A stretch of DNA of 64,000 nucleotides from Plasmodiophora brassicae (GCA_039704465.1 JASFAU010000014.1:434001-498000); one strand, 5' to 3'. Positions 32,483 to 44,197 are shown, counted from the stretch's first letter. Made by a program: numbers and translations. The notes: generated from the sequence alone by a model not told the origin.

Positions 32483-34783
32483 TCACGGCAGGGTTGCCGC
32501 CCGCTTGACGAACTCGAGAAACCTGTTGCAGTACACGGTCGGGCTGACGGCCGAGATCGTGTTCTACGTGGTCAGGGGCGGAGTCAGATACGTGAAACGG
32601 CCCGCCCAGCGAGCCACCCGACCTTGTCGTATTTTAGCGCTTTCCAGGAATGCTCGGCACGTTTCCTGAGGTTGTATCTCTGGAGAATGTCAATGATGCC
32701 GAGGAAGAACACGACGTTTCCCGGTTGCCCATTATCCACCGATCGGACACCGCCGTGGTACGTGCAGAATACCGACTGCTGTGAGGTGACCGATGGAGCG
32801 CGCCCCATGCTGGGTGCAGGCCTATGGAGCCGACGTCAGGACCATCGTTCGCAGTGCTTTCGCGATCCACTGACAGTGAATCCGGGGACCGGTCACCCTG
32901 GCCATCTTCAGCGGCATCGTCAAAGGCGACCAGGGGCGACGAAACGACTTGATGCCAAGTCTTCAAGCCGTAATTGCTTTGCTTTCTTCGATGCCTGGAG
33001 TCGTCGGCATTGACGTTGCCAAGAGCGTCAGGGGATTCGATACGATGGATGCCGATTAGGAGGCTGTAATCCATGATGCGCAGCTTCTTGAGGAACCGGG
33101 CGTCTTCCTGAAGCTGCTTGATAAACTTGGCACCAAGCTCCGGTCCAATGTTGATCATCTGACTGTTCTCGATGAAATCAAGGTCCTTAAGGACGGGAGT
33201 CTCTTGCTCCTTTTCCCTCGTGGTGGCCTTTCTTCCCAGTGTAGACCCTAATGGCGGTTTTAGGGACGCATCATCGACCGTATGGTCGACATCGCAAACC
33301 TTTGATGTCGTACACTTCGTTGATGAACAAGTCCGTAAAGAATACGCTGCCCATAATGATGAAATGCATCTTCTTCATCTTGTGGGGCTTAACGCGGTGC
33401 ATCCCGAGGAACGCTGTCAGCAACGTGTTCCGGTTCGCCATGACATAGTCATGGTACTGCGGCAGGATCCGTTGCAGGAACTTTGCCTCCGAATTCGTTA
33501 TCGTCTTGATCATGAACCTGCGGTCATGTGAGTAGAAGAAAAATTGACCTGAGCACGTCGTGAGCAACGACAGCGGCGAACGCGATTCATAGGAGCGCTA
33601 CCAGATTTTGAGTTCGCGATGAACTCAAGGTAGGGCTCGTCTCCACAAAGGCACAGCAAGTAGTCTGCAGTGTCTATGCCGAACCGTCTCCGAAGTGACC
33701 GGTAGACCACCGGCTGGTAGTCCTTGAACTTGAACGAAGGCAGGTTGTGTGCAGGGGTACTGAGTCGATGCGTCAGACATCGCTATGACGAACATGAGCC
33801 ACACGCCTGACCTTGAGGACCCTCCCTGCGGGAAGCTGTACGAAAACGTTTGCTTGAAGTGTTCCGCTGTAATCGGTGTATCATCGGAGGGCAACGCTCG
33901 ACCGGCGGTGTGACGAATTCCCAGCATCATATCGCAGGTCAGTTCGAATTCTGGGTGGGACCTGAACGAACCGAATTAGACGACGGCGAAGCTGCGATAT
34001 CGATTGTCAAAACGCACCTGTCAGCGATGGAGACACCTTTCTTCGGGGTGATCTTCATTAACAGGTTCGACACCTGGCGCGATAGCTTCCCCCGCGAGTG
34101 TCGAGCTGACGACTGCAACGATGGGGACCTGCTTGACACGCGTGACTGTCGAAACGATTTCAGCGACGACGGTGTGTCCGCCTATCCAGCACCGCGTTAT
34201 GGTCCAGGCATTCGCACCGCCCGAACTCAAACGTTCGTACCGGTTCCGTTGGGAATCTGTGTTCGCCTTCAGTTCGTTCGACTTCAGTGTCAGAGGCAGG
34301 ATCGTTGGTCTCCGGCCGGTGAAGGACGACGTTGATCCCGTTGCCGGAGACCAGCCGGGTCCTCTTATCTGAAGACGACACGCGCCCGTGGCTCGCCGCT
34401 GCAGGAGGGTCGCTATCGAACTCGAACATGATGTCGTCGGATGCAATCGGTTGGGCGTCCTTCACAGGCGGAGGCGGCGCCGAATGGTTGCTCCCTTCGG
34501 AGGTGTACACCGGTGCTGCACCAGACGCCGGCGGCGACTCCGACCCCGACCGTATGTGATGCGATGGGCCAGGGGTGACCAGGGCCGAATTCGCCCCATT
34601 TCGATCGGCCTTTAACGACGGACGATGCTGGGACGGCGGCGCCGATTCAGGATCGGCAGCGTCGCCGAGCGACGGCCGACGCAGGACGTCGGGCGCGACC
34701 ACAGACGCCGCCGGAGCCGGTTCGTCCGGTTTCGCCGCCGGGTCCTCCATGACCTTGCAGTCGGCCGGCAGCGACAACGACAT
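32483..34783 (-). CDS. phosphatidylinositol phosphate kinase (PIP5K family)
   Basis: Multi-exon gene. The N-terminal ~200 residues are a Pro/Ser-rich disordered region. The catalytic core includes [100 protein letters not shown] (with KG), [20 protein letters not shown] and the C-terminal block [20 protein letters not shown] then [20 protein letters not shown]. The MDYSLL motif and the IID motif are the catalytic and metal-binding signatures. The last intron is a GTCGGG...CGTAG intron near 32577-32635, and the stop is at 32483. It makes PI(4,5)P2 or a related lipid at membranes. An upstream in-frame Met at 34921 is an alternative start. Confidence 0.9.
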
Positions 34784-35233
34784 GACCCCGCGGGTGCCGC
34801 TCAGCGACCTTGGCAATGGCCCATCCGGCCGCCTACAATATCTCGATCGACCCGACCCCTCCCCGGGGGGTACCACCCCCTCCCGACCTGCCCGGAAAAT
34901 ATCGCCCACACTCAACCTCACGGTCGGCCGTTTCTTGCCCGCCCTCTACAAATTATTAGTACATGTTTAATATTATTATTGTGCCCCAGCCATCCCGGTC
35001 GAACGGCGGCGTGTCGAACAACGCCGCATGGCATCTGGTCGTAACGTCGGACGGGGCAAGAAACACTGCGACGACGTTTTCGTATGCTCCGGTGGCGGCG
35101 CGGCGACGTCTAAAACACGGGCACGACGACGTGGTCAGTGATCGGCGCAGGCGGTGGTTCAGTATACAACGCCCCGACCCTCCGCTGGCCGAGCCTTGCA
35201 CGCGAAACGTCGTCGCGTCCCGTGGCATCGGTT
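34784..35233. other. intergenic region with no supported gene
   Basis: About 450 bp between the divergent PIP5K start and the 3' end of the secreted-protein gene. It includes short C/G runs near 34855-34875 and an AT-rich patch near 34950-34980. No domain or splice-consistent gene is seen. Confidence 0.4.
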
Positions 35234-35872
35234 TTACGCGCCATCGCGATGCGCCGTCAACGAGTCGGGGTCGTCGCTGTCCACGGTTACTGCAGATGCT
35301 GCGTCAGGCACGGTTGGTGGGTCCGCGCGTCGTTACCTACCCAGTGGGATCTGCCATGACGGGCGGCCCGTATCTATTCGGTACATGATGAAGATCGTTG
35401 GGGCCGACTGTGAAACCTGGAACTGGGAGGCGATTTCATTGGCCAGGCCCGAAGCGTCCTGTCCATAATGGCAACCTACCCGAATGTACGTCCCCGGGTC
35501 GTACTTGCTTGCGAACATGGTGATCTTGGGATCGCGTGTCTGCGTGACATACCAGCCCGACAGGGGCAGGTCACTGACGAACGCATCGGGCGGCGGCGCT
35601 AGCGGGTGCCACTGTCGCGCCGTCTCGCCCACAACGGACATGACGCTGTCGAGCATGTCTCGGGGCATGTCGGTGTCGATAACGGTGATCCGGCGGAGTC
35701 GCTCGGCCATTGTGATGTCCGGTCCCCGATTCACCGCCACACCGCTCCGATCCTGCATTCGCGTATGTATTGGGGAAGACGGTTTACAGGAAGACGACAC
35801 CGGCAGCGACAGCAGCAGTGACGACGTATATGATACGAGCAGGATCCACATGGACGCCAGACGACGTCGCAT
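35234..35872 (-). CDS. secreted or membrane-anchored protein of unknown function
   Basis: Two exons (35872-35341 and 35289-35234) joined by a 51-nt intron with GTAGGT donor, CTGAC branch site and CTGCAG acceptor; 195 residues. The start MRRRLASMWILLVSYTSSLL gives a basic n-region and a hydrophobic core, a likely signal peptide or anchor. The mature part reads as a compact domain (ITVIDTDMPRDMLDSVMSVV, SGWYVTQTRDPKITMFASKY, GTYIRVGCHYGQDASGLANE) with a short acidic tail. I do not recognise the fold. The upstream frame extends to 35986, but the downstream Met gives the better signal peptide. Confidence 0.7.
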
Positions 35873-36154
35873 CAGATGAGGCGGCTGCTGTGTCGTGATG
35901 AACCGAGGACAGGTCAACCTGCATGGTTGCGAACCGATATAAGACACACACGGGATATACTCATCGATGTCATGACGGCAGGACAATCAATACCTTGGCG
36001 ATTGGACGGTAACTGGCAGGCTGACCGGTCGGCCCTGTCGGAAGGAGGTTCCCCGGTTCCGACGTAGGCGGTATGTCGGCCGGGCTATTCGGATTGTGAT
36101 TCGTCGTTGGCCACCACAGGCAGCTGGCATTGCCCCAAGCACTGGGAGGAACAG

Positions 36155-36505
36155 TTAGACAGGCGCGGGATTCATCGGGCAACCGCCCCCCACATACCAG
36201 TAATGGAGAACGTCCCAGCAGCAGGATCCAGCCGAGCCGGAACGACGCGCCGCAAGCATACATTCGCCGTCTGTCATGCACGTTGACGCCGCCTCGGCAA
36301 GGTATGGCCCCTGCCAGTGGTAGAACACCTCCCCGACGCCGCAGTGCCCGAACTGGGAGCATCGCGCCGGCGGCACACACCCGGCGTTGCCAAAGAACGG
36401 CCCACATCTCCAGTCCGCGCGCGGTCTCTCGCTCGTGTACTTCTGCCCGTTAACGATCCCCATCACCACCACCGCCACCACTGCCATCACCATCACCGTC
36501 GCCAT
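36155..36505 (-). CDS. secreted hevein-type chitin-binding (CBM18) protein
   Basis: 116 residues. The first ~21 form a signal peptide encoded by a repetitive GCC/CAT-rich stretch (MATVMVMAVVAVVVMGIVNG). The mature N-terminus follows the chitin-recognition pattern: WRCGPFFGNAGCVPPARCSQ then FGHCGVGEVFYHW, with the Ser and aromatic residues that contact GlcNAc. A second cysteine-containing part (CMTDGECMLAARRSGSAGSC, CWDVLHYWYVGGGCP) completes the protein. In a plasmodiophorid this could bind the organism's own resting-spore chitin or shield it from host chitinases (inference). The frame is open further upstream but the signal peptide fixes the start. Confidence 0.8.
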   Translation of the reverse strand: MATVMVMAVVAVVVMGIVNGQKYTSERPRADWRCGPFFGNAGCVPPARCSQFGHCGVGEVFYHWQGPYLAEAASTCMTDGECMLAARRSGSAGSCCWDVLHYWYVGGGCPMNPAPV

Positions 36506-36772
36506 CCCTCTAGCAGGCAGGCAGCACAGCCTCCTCCAGCTGTGACTCTCTGGCCCCCACCACAGTGCATATAATAATATCTCCCAAGCCCCGCCTGGTG
36601 GTGGGCGGTCACAGCTGGGAGTGGGGTGCCGAGGCTGGGGAGGAGCGGTCGTACGTACGTAGCTGAAAAACACGAATACTGCGCCAGAACTGCCCGGCCC
36701 GGCCCCCGCACAAATGTCGCGCCTATATCCGGTGCACCCGCCGCAGCGGGAAAGCGTCGTCCGGCGGGCCGC

Positions 36773-38184
36773 ATGGCGATACGGGTGCTGCAGGTGCCGC
36801 TGTCCGCTCGCCTGGCGGTCGTCGCGCTCCACGTCATCAATGGGGCGCTGTGCGCCCTGGGCCTGTATGGCCTGGCGAGGTGGATCCGGAATCCGCGACG
36901 GGCGACCTGGGCGAACGTGTACATCGTGCTGACGCTGGTCGAGGCGGTGGCGCGCGGCGGGTGGTCGCCCAGGCGCGCCGGCCGCCCCGTTGTGTGGGTT
37001 CGGCGATGGGCCCTGTGGCGGCATTTCCGAAGGTACTTTGATATGACGGTCGTGTACGATGGCAAGAAGGAGGACCTGGCGGCGGCCAAGCCGGTTGTCC
37101 TTGGCGGGCATCCACATGGTGTCATTGGTACGTCAGTGCCGTTCGGCTTGTATGACCCCCACGACCATTGACATGTGGAATCAGGGGTCGCTCTTGTCGT
37201 ACGTTGCGTCTGTCTGGGTTCTCGGTAACGGCCGGCTAAACTCGCGGCCAGGGCAACGCCGTCTTCGAGAACGGGCTATTGCCCGAGTCAATGCCGTACA
37301 GGATAATGGCAACAGAGCCACTGTTTTACATTCCCCTGATGGGCGACTGGTGCCAAGGTGTGTGTGTGTGTGTTCAAATGCAAATGGCGGCCGTGCGACT
37401 CGCGGATGCTAAACGCCAGGTGATGCCCAGCGCTGAACCTTGCCAGCGTTCACGAAAGCAGCGTGGATTACTGCCTGCGGAATGGCATCTCAACCGTAAT
37501 CGTTGTCGGCGGCGTTGAAGAAGCATTGGACTCGCGACCCAACACGCTGAGGTTAACGTTGGCCTCCCGGTCCGGGTTCATCAAGATGGCGCTCAAGGTG
37601 AGCGTCGTTTCGAGATCCATCTGGGAGCGACGTGCCTTCTAACGGGTTTCGCTCAGCACGGCGCTCCACTTGTGCCATTATTGTCCTTCGGGTACGTCGA
37701 TGGGCTGGCTCTGCGGGGGGATGGGCCTTGCATGTGACGGTGAGCGTTCCGCAGGGAGACTGACATCTACAAGCAGATCGTCCCAAACCCCCATGGATCA
37801 TTCCTGCGGCGGTATATACTTGATCTGCCTCGCCAGTCATTTGGTGGTTAGCTGACATTCGACCTAGGGTGCAGACTGCGTTGAAGCAATGGGCCGGTTT
37901 CAGCGTCCCCGTTGTCGAACTGTATAATCCTCGACCTGTCAAGGTTACGACCGTCGTGGGGTCACCGATACCGGTCCCGAAGGTCCCCAACCCGACTCGG
38001 ACCGACGTACGCTGTGCCGTGTTTCGTTCGCGTTTGACGAACCATTAACGGGTCGCTGCGCGTGCAGGTGGAGAAATGGCGAGCAGTGTACATTGGGGAG
38101 GTCAAACGACTCTACGCCAAGTTCAGCCCGACCGCCTACCCAGTACCGCACGAACCGCTTCGGATCGTCGACGCCAAGCTGTGA
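36773..38184 (+). CDS. DGAT2/MGAT-family acyltransferase
   Basis: Eight exons join to ~340 residues. The N-terminus has a hydrophobic hairpin (LAVVALHVINGALCALGLYG, then ANVYIVLTLVEAV). The active-site motif HPHG lies in PVVLGGHPHGVIG. Downstream family blocks are VGNAVFENGLLPESMPYRIM, FYIPLMGDWC, SVDYCLRNGISTVIVVGGVE, EALDSRPNTLRLTLASRSGF, HGAPLVPLLSFG and QIVPNPHGSFLRR. Introns use GTACGT-type donors and were placed from DGAT2 conservation. It transfers acyl groups to mono- or diacylglycerol (or an alcohol) at the ER or lipid droplets. The last three residues are AKL, a PTS1-like tripeptide, unexpected for an ER enzyme and possibly fortuitous. Confidence 0.9.
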
Positions 38185-38332
38185 TCGAGGCAGGGTGCCT
38201 CCTCCAGCCGTGCGTGCTCAGCGAACCATCAGTGTATAGAATAGGGTATAAACAACGATGCGGGCGCCGGCCAGCAGGAACGCCATGCCCTGGTGCATGC
38301 ATGTCGCTGGGTCGCGTGCGCGCACGTGTGTG

Positions 38333-39779
38333 TTATTGAACGATGGACTGCAGGACGCTGTCGACCGCTCGGTCGAACGCCGCCGGGTTCCTGAAGAACG
38401 AACAGTTGTTGGCGCAGTGGCCGGTGGAGGCCCGATCAGAGAACACAGTCAGGCCGCAGGCACACAGCGCGGGGATGGGGACGCCCGTTGCCCGCATGCG
38501 CTCAAGCAGCGCTCGCCGGGCGTGCCTGCACAGGGTGGACGTCAGCGGGGCGACGACCTGACCCCCAACACACTGGACCCCACTCTTTGCTGGCGCCGCG
38601 CCCGCTAGCCGACGCCGACAGTCGGTTCTTGGCGCGGACCTCCTCTGCATAGCGTCGCACGCGCTCGTGCCGGTCCTCCTGCACAGGCCCGTTCGTGACG
38701 GCAGGTACCGGCATTGCACGGGACCACTTACAACGTGCCCCACGTTGTTCTCCATCGACAGGCGCTCGATGCCCGCGTCCGACAGGATCGCATCGCCCTC
38801 CATCGTGTCGGCCATCGTTTCGACCACAGAGCCCTTCACCGACGTCGTCGTCGTCGTCGGATACCCGTTCAGCTGTTGCTGCTGCTGCGGGCGTCGCTGT
38901 TGCGCCCGCGACCGCAACGTCATGATGGCCTCCGCCCGAACCCGCGTCCGCTCCTGAACCATCTCCCACTGGGCGCCGCTTAGACCCAGCGCCTAACCAC
39001 CCGCCTGCAGCCGCCCGTCTACCTTGCGAACGGTCGCGCCCAGGTTCGCCAGCTGCCCTTTCGAGGGCGCCACCTGACGACCGCCGGCGGACGCCGGTCG
39101 TGCCCAGAACGCGGTCGCGTCCCGCCCCGTTGCATGCTTGGCCGGCACGGGCGGCGGCGACCTGTCCGGCGCCGCCGTCACCGCCTGCCCCGTCTTCGAG
39201 AACGATAACAGCGCCGATCGTGCCGCCATCGCGTTCGCCCGGATCTGCGGCGGCTGGGGATCAGGCCAGAGCGTGGCAGCGCCTGGGACCCCCCGCGCCC
39301 CATCCTACCTTGTCGCGTTCGCGATCCAACGCGGACCGGTTCGCCTGTTGCAGCTGGGCGGCGCGCTGCGACGCCAGGCGTCGCATCTGTTGACGCGTCG
39401 CCGCCATGTACTGCTCCAGGTTCGCTTGCTGACAACGTTCACTCGTCAGCAGCACGGCCGCGTCTGATGCACCCGCACGCCCCCTGACCAGAACGGCGTC
39501 CTGGTCGCGCTTCGCACTGCGCTCCTGCGCCAGGCGCTCCTGGACGCGTCGTAACGTGGCGCGCCGGAACCGTTCCAGCGCCTGCTGGCGCTGCTGCCGG
39601 CGCTCGCTGGACTGGGCGTCGATGGCCGCCACGGTCTTCACCATATGGACGCTGTGGTGCGCCTCCTCCTGCGCGCCCGCGAACCGCATGGCGTGCACGC
39701 GGATCGTCGTCCGCGGCGCGTTGCACTCCGGGTTGGCGACCCGCCAATCGGGCACGGCCAGCGCCGTCCGCCCGCTCAT
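38333..39779 (-). CDS. coiled-coil protein with a C-terminal cysteine motif (possibly CCDC15-like)
   Basis: At least four exons: 39779 to about 39312 (ending ALDRERDK), then PPQIRANAMAARSAL... to about 39027, then WEMVQERTRVRAEAIMTLRS... to about 38750, then the C-terminal part. The N-terminal half is Arg/Gln-rich coiled coil (SSERRQQRQQALERFRRATL). The C-terminus has a distinctive motif: LLERMRATGVPIPALCACGL, then HCANNCSFFRNPAAFDRAVD. A terminal CxCG...H..NNC.F..NP pattern is reminiscent of the centriolar CCDC15 family, but I recall this only loosely. The penultimate exon boundaries (about 38560-38690) are not settled. If the assignment holds, it belongs with other centriole or flagellum-linked genes in the window. 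Confidence 0.6.
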
Positions 39780-39877
39780 CGCTCAATGGTGGGCGGGCCG
39801 ACTCGTCACTGAGTGCCTCGGTTCGTGAGGCCACGCGCGTCGGCGAACGCTGGTGCCCACGTCGACCAATGACCGGT

Positions 39878-41294
39878 TCATACATTATTAGAAAGCCGTT
39901 TAGGCGGGCGGAGGCGCGGGACGCGATCCGGCCGCGGCTCGTTCAGGACGGGGGGCAGGCGGGTGCCGAGCGTACCGACAGTGACGACAGCGACGCCTAG
40001 AAGGACGAGGAAGGGCAGGAACTGGAGTTGGATGTCGCGGCCGGCGTCGAGGAGGGCGGACAGGGCCGCGGTGACGCCGACGCCCGTCAGGCTGGCGGCG
40101 CTCTGTGTGAACGACACCGCTCGCGCTTTCGTGGACGCCGACGACGCGTTGTTGACGACGACGGCGGCGCCGGTGACCGTCATGGAGACGACGAGGGCGC
40201 GCAGGCAGAATGCGCCCGCCTGTGCAAGGTACCAGGCGGAGTCGTCGTCGATCAGCGACGCCAGGTACACGACCGGGATCTGCACCAGCGACAGCGCCAG
40301 GCCGACCTGGGTCACGCGAACGACGCCGAACGCGGCCACGACGACCGGGAACAGGAAGATCGTGGAGAGCGTGCGCACCAGGCCCTGCCCGGCGAAGAAG
40401 TACGCCCGGTCCTTCCGGACGAACGCGGTCGTCAGCGTCAGGTCGGGGATCTGCAGGAGCATGCCCGACATGATGTAGGTGCAGGCGGCCACCAGGGGCA
40501 ACCTGTACCGGGACAGGAACGGGTCGGACGTCAGCGAGAGGGCGCGCTGGGCGGCGCCAGGCGGGCCGTCCGGTTCGACGTCGGGCAGGAACACGACGCA
40601 GACGGCCAGCGTCAGCAGGGCGGCCAGCGACGCGAACGCGCCGATGCCGAACGCGACGCCCTGCTCAGGGAACAGGCCCCGAAGCGCAGGGCACAGCAAT
40701 GGCGTCTGCGAAACGCCAGTCAGAACGAGAGAGCCTTCTAAACGACGATGCGCCTACGATGGTGATTGCCAGGCCGAAGGAGCCCGTCAGGGCGCCGAAG
40801 GCGGCGCCCTGGTTGCGTTTGCAGGTGATGATGCCGAGGTACGCCTTGTTCAGGGACAGGTTGGCGCTCATGCCCGACAGGGCCCTGCCCAGGCAGGCGA
40901 CCCAGAGCGAGCGGGACAGGGCGACGGTGCCGGATCCGATGGCGGACAGGACGAGGCCGGTGACGATGCCGACCCGCAGGCCATTGCGGTCGCAGATCCA
41001 GCCCCAGATCGGGTTGCTCACCGCGCTGGCCACCAGGTAGGAGATGCCCAGGGCGGATTTGGCGCACGACGCCGACTCGGGGAACGACCGCACCAGGTCC
41101 TCCAGCAGGCCGATGATGAGCATGTTCTGCATGCCGTCGCAGAAGTGCACCGCCCAGAGGCAGACGCGAACAACGACGCTGCTGTCGTAGATGCCTTTCT
41201 CTTCGGGGACCTCCCGCCCCGTCAGACTGGCCGCCGACGCTGGACGGATCATCGACGATGATGCAATACGATTAGACGCGAACCGGTTTGGCAA
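39878..41294 (-). CDS. major facilitator superfamily transporter
   Basis: Two exons with one 51-nt intron (GTAGGC...TTCGCAG, near 40692-40742) joining LAITI to TPLLCPALRGLF; ~455 residues. There are about ten to twelve transmembrane segments. Between TM2 and TM3 lies the MFS signature loop (NPIWGWICDRNGLRVGIVTG), matching the GxxxDRxGRR pattern, and TM4 has GRALSGMSANLSLNKAYLGI. A cytoplasmic loop splits two bundles (FLPDVEPDGPPGAAQRALSL). The arrangement resembles the TetA/ZINC-INDUCED FACILITATOR-like drug-proton antiporter group, but the substrate cannot be inferred. Confidence 0.88.
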
Positions 41295-41447
41295 ACGATG
41301 GCCAGCCGGTCGTGCAGCGGGGGGAGCGTCCGCATTGATCCGACCATTAGTCCAGCCCGGTTAAACCAATGCCTTCGGCGCGCTCGGGTTTACGTAACAG
41401 CAAGCGGCCTGATGAGCGGGCGTTAGTTCGAGACCAGGGTTTGTTCA

Positions 41448-42787
41448 TTACCGATGGCGTCGGTGTCGATCGTGGTCGTGACGACGAGGCGATCGCGAGC
41501 GGCGGTGGTGATGACGGTGAGGGGATCGTGACCGAGGTCGTTTGTGTGTCGGTGGCGACAGGGCCGGTCTTCGGTTGGAGCGCATGTGGTCGTGGTCGAA
41601 CACCATCTGGTAGTTCGCGTCAGGCCCCTGGTGTCTGTCCTTCAGGGCCAGGCCGGACGACTTGTCGAGACGCTCCATCTTGTCGCCGCGCTTCCACTTG
41701 TTCCAGACGCCGTACACGGACTGGGAGAAGTCGACATGGATCCGCCTGTCGTCGATCAGGACGTTCTCCATCTTCTTATACGCCTCCTCGCACTCCTTGT
41801 CGGTCTCGAACTCGATGAAGGCGTACTGCAGCGAGTCGTTCGTCTTGTAGTCCCGAATCACCTCACACTTCTTGATGTTGCCGAACCGGGAAAAGATCAG
41901 CTCCAGATCCTCGGATCGGGTCCTGCCTAGACGTTTAGCTAGACGCACACGCAGAGGCGAACCGTTCCGCGACGTACACCGGGTTCAGTTTGCAGACGAA
42001 CAGGACGTTGTCGGGCGGGATGAAGTCAGCAGTGGGCAGGTCGCCAATCATCTCTAGAAGTTCGGCACGGTTGCGCTCCTCCTTCTGGGCAATGGTCTCT
42101 TCCAGTTCCGCTTCCGTCTTGCCGGCGTTCTGGTCCGCATCGAGGTCTTCGTCCTCGGCGATGTAATCGAGGTCCTGGGCGTCCCGCGTACGAACGGGCG
42201 ACTGGTCGGGTACGACAAGGGTGGCTGGGTCCGGGAACGGATCGTCGAGAATGACGGTATGCCGGATCCGAATGTTCTTCAACGGCCGATGTTGCTCGTC
42301 GACGAACACGTCGCCCAGCTTGTCGAGCAGGTCGATCCCCTCGGCAACCTCGCCAAATACTGTGTGCTGACCGTCAAGATAGTCAAGGCCGTCCGCCAGC
42401 GTGATGTAGAACTGAGACGCGTTCAGATTCGGGCCGGATGACGCCATCGCAACAGTACCTGCGAAGTGGTCAACGACGCTGTTGAACGGATACAGACGAG
42501 GCCGACGCTATACCCTTCTTATTATGCGTCAAGTGCGGTCGTATTTCATCGTCAAAGAACCGGGCCTGCTGGCCATACAGGACGCCGAACAGGGAGTCGC
42601 CACCGCGCCCGGTCCCGGTCGGGTCGCCGGTCTGCGCGATGAACCCCCGCTCGACCTTGTGGAACACGCACCCGTTGTAGTACTTGACCTTGCACAGCTT
42701 GAGGAAGTTCTTGCAGGTCGCCGGGCAATCATCCGCGTGCAGGTCGATGACAATGTCGCCGAGCGAGGTCTCGAGCAGCACGGACAT
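41448..42787 (-). CDS. PPIL4: PPIL4-type cyclophilin with RRM and RS-like tail
   Basis: Three exons. The N-terminal cyclophilin domain starts MSVLLETSLGDIVIDLHADD and includes FIAQTGDPTGTGRGGDSLFG and LDYLDGQHTVFGEV. A conserved linker follows (HTVILDDPFPDPATLVVPDQ, LLEMIGDLPTADFIPPDNVL), then an RRM (FVCKLNPVTRSEDLELIFSR, DYKTNDSLQYAFIEF, IDDRRIHVDFSQSV). The second intron uses GTACGT and ends TAGGCAG, restoring KLNPV-TRSEDL. The C-terminus is Arg/Ser/His-rich (SRSPHRHHHRRSRSPRRHDH), as in splicing proteins. PPIL4 is a nuclear peptidyl-prolyl isomerase associated with the spliceosome. Domain order matches the family completely. Confidence 0.95.
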
Positions 42788-43588
42788 GAGCGCGCCTCTC
42801 CCGCTGACTGACGGACCTGAAAACTGCGTCGCCGTGTCGCTGCGGCTTCGTCTGGTCCACGTCGAGGCTGTCCAGGCTGATTCGGAACCTGAGCGCGCCG
42901 TTCGGCAATCAAAGTCGATGATCAGTTCGTACTGATGCGCGCCAGCCATGGCGGCTCTCCCCGAAACGGAGGGGCAAAGCACATAGTAGGTCTCCCAGGC
43001 CAGGGCACAGGTCAACGTCGCGGTTCCGGGAGCGGCCGCGTATCGACGGGAACTCGAACGCCGTCGAAACCGTTGACACGAGCGACGAGCTGGCATCGCC
43101 ATTCGCAGAGGCGTCGCACGCAACTCGGCATCATCAGGGGCGACACGACCGCATGCAAATGAAACTCGAGCGTCCCCGTGCCTGCATGACCCGGCGTACG
43201 AGTCTAGGGGTGGCACGTCGTCGTAACGACCTCAGTCGACTCGGGATATTGTGGAGTCGTTTACGTCGACTTCCATGCGCAACGGAGTCGCTCGAAGTCG
43301 ACGTCGAAACCTGTTCAACCCGCTCCAAGTCCCCTGGTCAAGTCGACTTGGAGTCGTGAAGTCGACTTCAGCAGCAAACCGTAACTCCCCCGCTGCGAAG
43401 AGCAGCGCAGCGTCCGTCATCGGAGCCGAGCACGGGGGCTCGTGTGGGCCCGGGGGAACGCACGTCAGAGCACCCTGGGCCGGGCAGCGCCCCCGGGAAC
43501 GATCCCCACCGTTCGGCCGAACTCGTAGCCCCCAGCCGGATTCACACGCTTCACTTTGGTATCGTTGCCAACTGGGACGTACCTCCGG
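42788..43588. other. intergenic region with a cluster of GTCGAC palindromes
   Basis: About 800 bp upstream of PPIL4. Short frames exist on both strands but none shows a recognisable protein. Between 43235 and 43366 the hexamer GTCGAC occurs five times, usually flanked as AAGTCGACTT or ACGTCGACTT. Confidence 0.4.
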
Positions 43589-44197
43589 CTACATACCCCC
43601 GATGTCGTCGTCGCTCACGACCACCGTCGTCATCACCATCGCGCTGTTCGACGGCGGCAATGCAAGCCCGCCGATTCGTCGCTCGCCAACCGCCGACGTC
43701 CCGACCAGCGCGTCGACGGTCAGCTCATCGCTCGTGTCAAGCGTCTCGACGGCGTTCCACCCGTTGTCCCGCGCCGAGTCGGCACCGGCCCGCACCTCGA
43801 CCAGCGCAACGTCGCCCAGCTGGCCGGCCGCCGCGGTCGTCAGCCCATCGCCCACGCCAACCTGGACGTCGACCAAGTCGCTGACGGGCGCGCCACGCCT
43901 GTCACCGTGCCCGCCGGTCGACCTGGCGGTCCCGCTCCTGGTCCTCGTGCTGATGGCGCTCTCCGGCGCGATCGTCACCGGCGGCGAGGACCCGGCGCCC
44001 CGGCCGACGTAGGGGACCCGCAACCGCATCGTCTCGCCCGACCGCTGCTGACCCGTCCCGTTGTGCAGGACGTCGCCGCCGCGACCGATCGCCGACCGTC
44101 GTCGAGGACGCCTCCTGGCCGGGAAGGCGAACGCGTTCGCCCAGGTCCAGCGACGGGCGGCGGCACGACGACCACCCTGGCGGCCGTGAGGAACCAC
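43589..44197 (-). CDS. hypothetical protein (coding strand uncertain)
   Basis: A minus-strand frame of 202 residues whose second half has normal codon bias (DVALVEVRAGADSARDNGWN, VETLDTSDELTVDALVGTSA, PPSNSAMVMTTVVVSDDDIG), while the first ~80 residues are Arg/Gly-rich and may be untranslated. The plus strand is also open with an ATG at 43602, encoding a Ser/Thr-rich chain that ends in a hydrophobic segment (VDLAVPLLVLVLMALSGAIV). Only one is likely real. No domain is seen on either. If the minus frame is right, the gene is divergent from SYF1. Confidence 0.35.
   Translation of the reverse strand: MVPHGRQGGRRAAARRWTWANAFAFPARRRPRRRSAIGRGGDVLHNGTGQQRSGETMRLRVPYVGRGAGSSPPVTIAPESAISTRTRSGTARSTGGHGDRRGAPVSDLVDVQVGVGDGLTTAAAGQLGDVALVEVRAGADSARDNGWNAVETLDTSDELTVDALVGTSAVGERRIGGLALPPSNSAMVMTTVVVSDDDIGGM

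Noticed and set aside
38182..38184. C-terminal AKL of the DGAT2-like enzyme as a peroxisomal signal
   Set aside because: DGAT2 enzymes are ER or lipid-droplet membrane proteins; the tripeptide alone is weak evidence, unlike in acyl-CoA oxidase.
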